Under the pieces are notes generated by a model. The model was not told the DNA's origin. It did no database searches and saw nothing but the letters and a program-made list of their open reading frames with translations. DNA of 41,717 nt from JANQFM01 sp035471925 (GTDB lineage Bacteria > Acidobacteriota > UBA6911 > RPQK01 > DATIPO01), in assembly GCA_035471925.1 (NCBI GenBank), contig DATIPO010000027.1, positions 1-41,717 of the forward strand. Reading direction: 5' to 3'. Below, in pieces: positions 40,417-41,717 of the stretch. The translations under genes were made by a program, and so were the position numbers. Position 1 is the first letter of the stretch; every line of letters begins with the position of its first letter.

Positions 40417-41654
40417 CGGCCTTCTCAACCAGGACGGTCCTGCCCACCAACCAGGCCCTGGAGGACGAGGAGCGCCTGCGCTTTGCCGACCTGATTCCCT
40501 CGGCAGTCCTGCGCTGGAGCCTCTACTTCGCTTTTTGGACGGCCATGGGCGTCCTCAACGCTGCCACGGCCGTCACCGACGTCGCCCGGCTGGGCGTTCC
40601 CTCCTACAAGCCGATCATCTATGAAATGTCGAGCCTCTACACCATCGGACTTCTGGTTCCGCTGGTGGTTTGGCTGACCCACCGCTATCCGCTGCGCGAC
40701 AAGGTCTGGATGCGTCACTTCGGCGTCCACCTGCTGGCTCTGCCCGTGTTCTCCCTGGCCCACACCGGCGGCATGATTGTGATGCGGATGGCAGCGTTTT
40801 GGGCATTCTTCGGTGAGTACTACGACTTCAGCAACAGTTGGATCGACTTCCGCAACGATCTGCTCTACGAGTTCTTCAAAGACATCGGACTCTATTGGGT
40901 CATCGTCTTTCTGGCTCAGGGATGGCTCTACTACAGCCGCTACCGGGGACAGCAGCTTCAAGCCTCCCATCTGCAAAACCGCCTCCTCGAGGCCCGACTG
41001 GAGAACCTCAAGGGACGGCTGCAGCCTCACTTCCTCTTTAACACCCTCAACATGATCTCATCGCTGATGCACGAGGACGTCGACGCCGCCGACCGGATGA
41101 TCACCCGGCTCAGCGACCTTCTACGCCTCTCGCTGGCCGCCGAGGGCCGCCAACTGGTCCCTCTGCGCGAAGAGTTGGAGACCCTTCAAATCTACCTGGA
41201 GATCATGCAGGCCCGCTTCTCGGACGCGCTGCAAAGCGAGATCGAAGTGGAATCGGGAGTCGGCGACTGGCCGGTGCCGCCCTTCCTTCTCCAGCCCCTG
41301 GTGGAGAACGCCGTCCGCCATGGACTCTCGCCCCGCTCACAAGGCGGACGCCTGCGCGTCCACATCGGGCCGATTGCGTCCGATGAAAACACCTTGCAGA
41401 GTTCCTCGAGCGGTGACAGGCAGGACCCTTCACAAGAGCGTTTGCGACTGGTGGTCGAGGACGACGGCATTGGCACCTCCTTGAGCGCCGACGAAATGCT
41501 CAACAAGGGCCGCGGACTCTCCAGCACGGTCGAACGCCTGCAGCGCCTCTACCCCGACACGCACCGATTCGCCCTGGCAAAATCGCCCCTGGGAGGCCTG
41601 CGCGTCGAAATCACCCTCCCCCGCCACCCGCACCTCTCACAAGAAACGCTATGA
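40413..41654 (+). CDS. LytS/YehU-type membrane sensor histidine kinase
   Basis: The 413-residue protein has four membrane helices (about 32-50, 72-90, 103-128, 158-175) and a short linker. The kinase core has H206 in LQPHFLFNTLN (the LytS H-box), N299 in LLQPLVENAVRHGL and DDGIG at 350-354. This is the His_kinase/HATPase layout of LytS-type kinases, which normally signal to a LytTR response regulator. None follows: after the stop at 41652-41654 the window holds only a repeat copy before it ends, so a partner may lie beyond. It is coupled to the receptor gene by the ATGA overlap, which suggests that it senses the same ligand or controls the receptor. Confidence 0.9.
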   Translation: MTAFSTRTVLPTNQALEDEERLRFADLIPSAVLRWSLYFAFWTAMGVLNAATAVTDVARLGVPSYKPIIYEMSSLYTIGLLVPLVVWLTHRYPLRDKVWMRHFGVHLLALPVFSLAHTGGMIVMRMAAFWAFFGEYYDFSNSWIDFRNDLLYEFFKDIGLYWVIVFLAQGWLYYSRYRGQQLQASHLQNRLLEARLENLKGRLQPHFLFNTLNMISSLMHEDVDAADRMITRLSDLLRLSLAAEGRQLVPLREELETLQIYLEIMQARFSDALQSEIEVESGVGDWPVPPFLLQPLVENAVRHGLSPRSQGGRLRVHIGPIASDENTLQSSSSGDRQDPSQERLRLVVEDDGIGTSLSADEMLNKGRGLSSTVERLQRLYPDTHRFALAKSPLGGLRVEITLPRHPHLSQETL

Positions 41655-41672
41655 TGAACCCGAAAGCGATGG

Positions 41673-41717
41673 TCAAGTCCGGGCTCGCCGTGCGCGAGTG
41701 CGCCCGACCTCACAACG
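41673..41717 (+). repeat. Partial copy of the dispersed repeat at the window end
   Basis: TCAAGTCCGGGCTC (41673-41686) is identical to the start of the array units. It then diverges into another short hairpin (CGC-cgtgc-GCG) and is cut by the window edge. It begins 19 bases after the kinase stop. Confidence 0.6.

Noticed and set aside
41651..41717. Start of a LytTR response regulator after the kinase
   Set aside because: The frame from the ATG at 41651 reads into the repeat copy and lacks a receiver-domain opening.

Overview
The window looks like a high-GC chromosomal segment of an Acidobacteriota bacterium. This is an inference. The strongest pointers are two long FtsX/MacB-type duplicated permeases of the ADOP class (acidobacterial duplicated orphan permease) with no partner ABC ATPase gene in the window. 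A TPR protein with a carboxypeptidase-regulatory-like N-terminal region and many signal-peptide proteins agree with it. No rRNA, tRNA, CRISPR array, insertion sequence or phage gene was found.

Layout. 1-2.6 kb: a cut-off membrane protein, a decayed fragment of polyphosphate kinase, a DUF5694-type secreted protein and a small NAD(P)-binding reductase-like protein. 2.6-5.2 kb: a large secreted protein with two near-identical Ig-like repeats and a clear terminator. 5.4-10 kb: a regulatory block. A histidine kinase and an NtrC-type activator overlap by 4 bases, and a SnoaL-like and an AHSA1-like gene follow on the same strand. Divergent from them is a secreted SnoaL-like gene preceded by a good sigma-54 promoter (GG-N10-GC) and two palindromic sites at the usual activator distance. 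This is the best-supported regulatory circuit in the window. 10.2-13 kb: the first ADOP permease, a small two-helix membrane protein and a copy of a dispersed palindromic repeat.

13.3-17.7 kb: a 5'-nucleotidase and a PHP-type phosphoesterase with a propeller-like N-terminal half, probably one operon. 17.8-19.7 kb: ECF sigma factor, zinc-finger anti-sigma factor and a secreted protein of unknown function, closed by a terminator. 19.8-24 kb: the TPR protein, a secreted M20 amidohydrolase and the ribosome-assembly GTPase RsgA. 24.1-27 kb: a second ADOP permease carrying an N-terminal XRE-type helix-turn-helix in the same reading frame, the most unusual protein here. 27-33.7 kb, minus strand: a DNA-methyltransferase-like protein with degraded catalytic motifs, a flavoprotein/membrane/ferredoxin fusion whose flavin domain looks circularly permuted, a MauE/thioredoxin-like fusion and oligoendopeptidase F. 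33.8-37.7 kb: a MocR-type regulator divergent from a secreted PQQ-dependent dehydrogenase, with a large two-tier hairpin between them.

37.7-38.4 kb is a gene-poor junkyard: a stop-interrupted beta-propeller remnant and a tandem array of five 54-57-base units. Partial or complete copies of the unit recur at 13.1 kb and at the window end. The last genes are a TonB-dependent receptor and, overlapping it by 4 bases, a LytS-type sensor kinase. No LytTR response regulator follows before the window ends; a repeat copy starts there instead.
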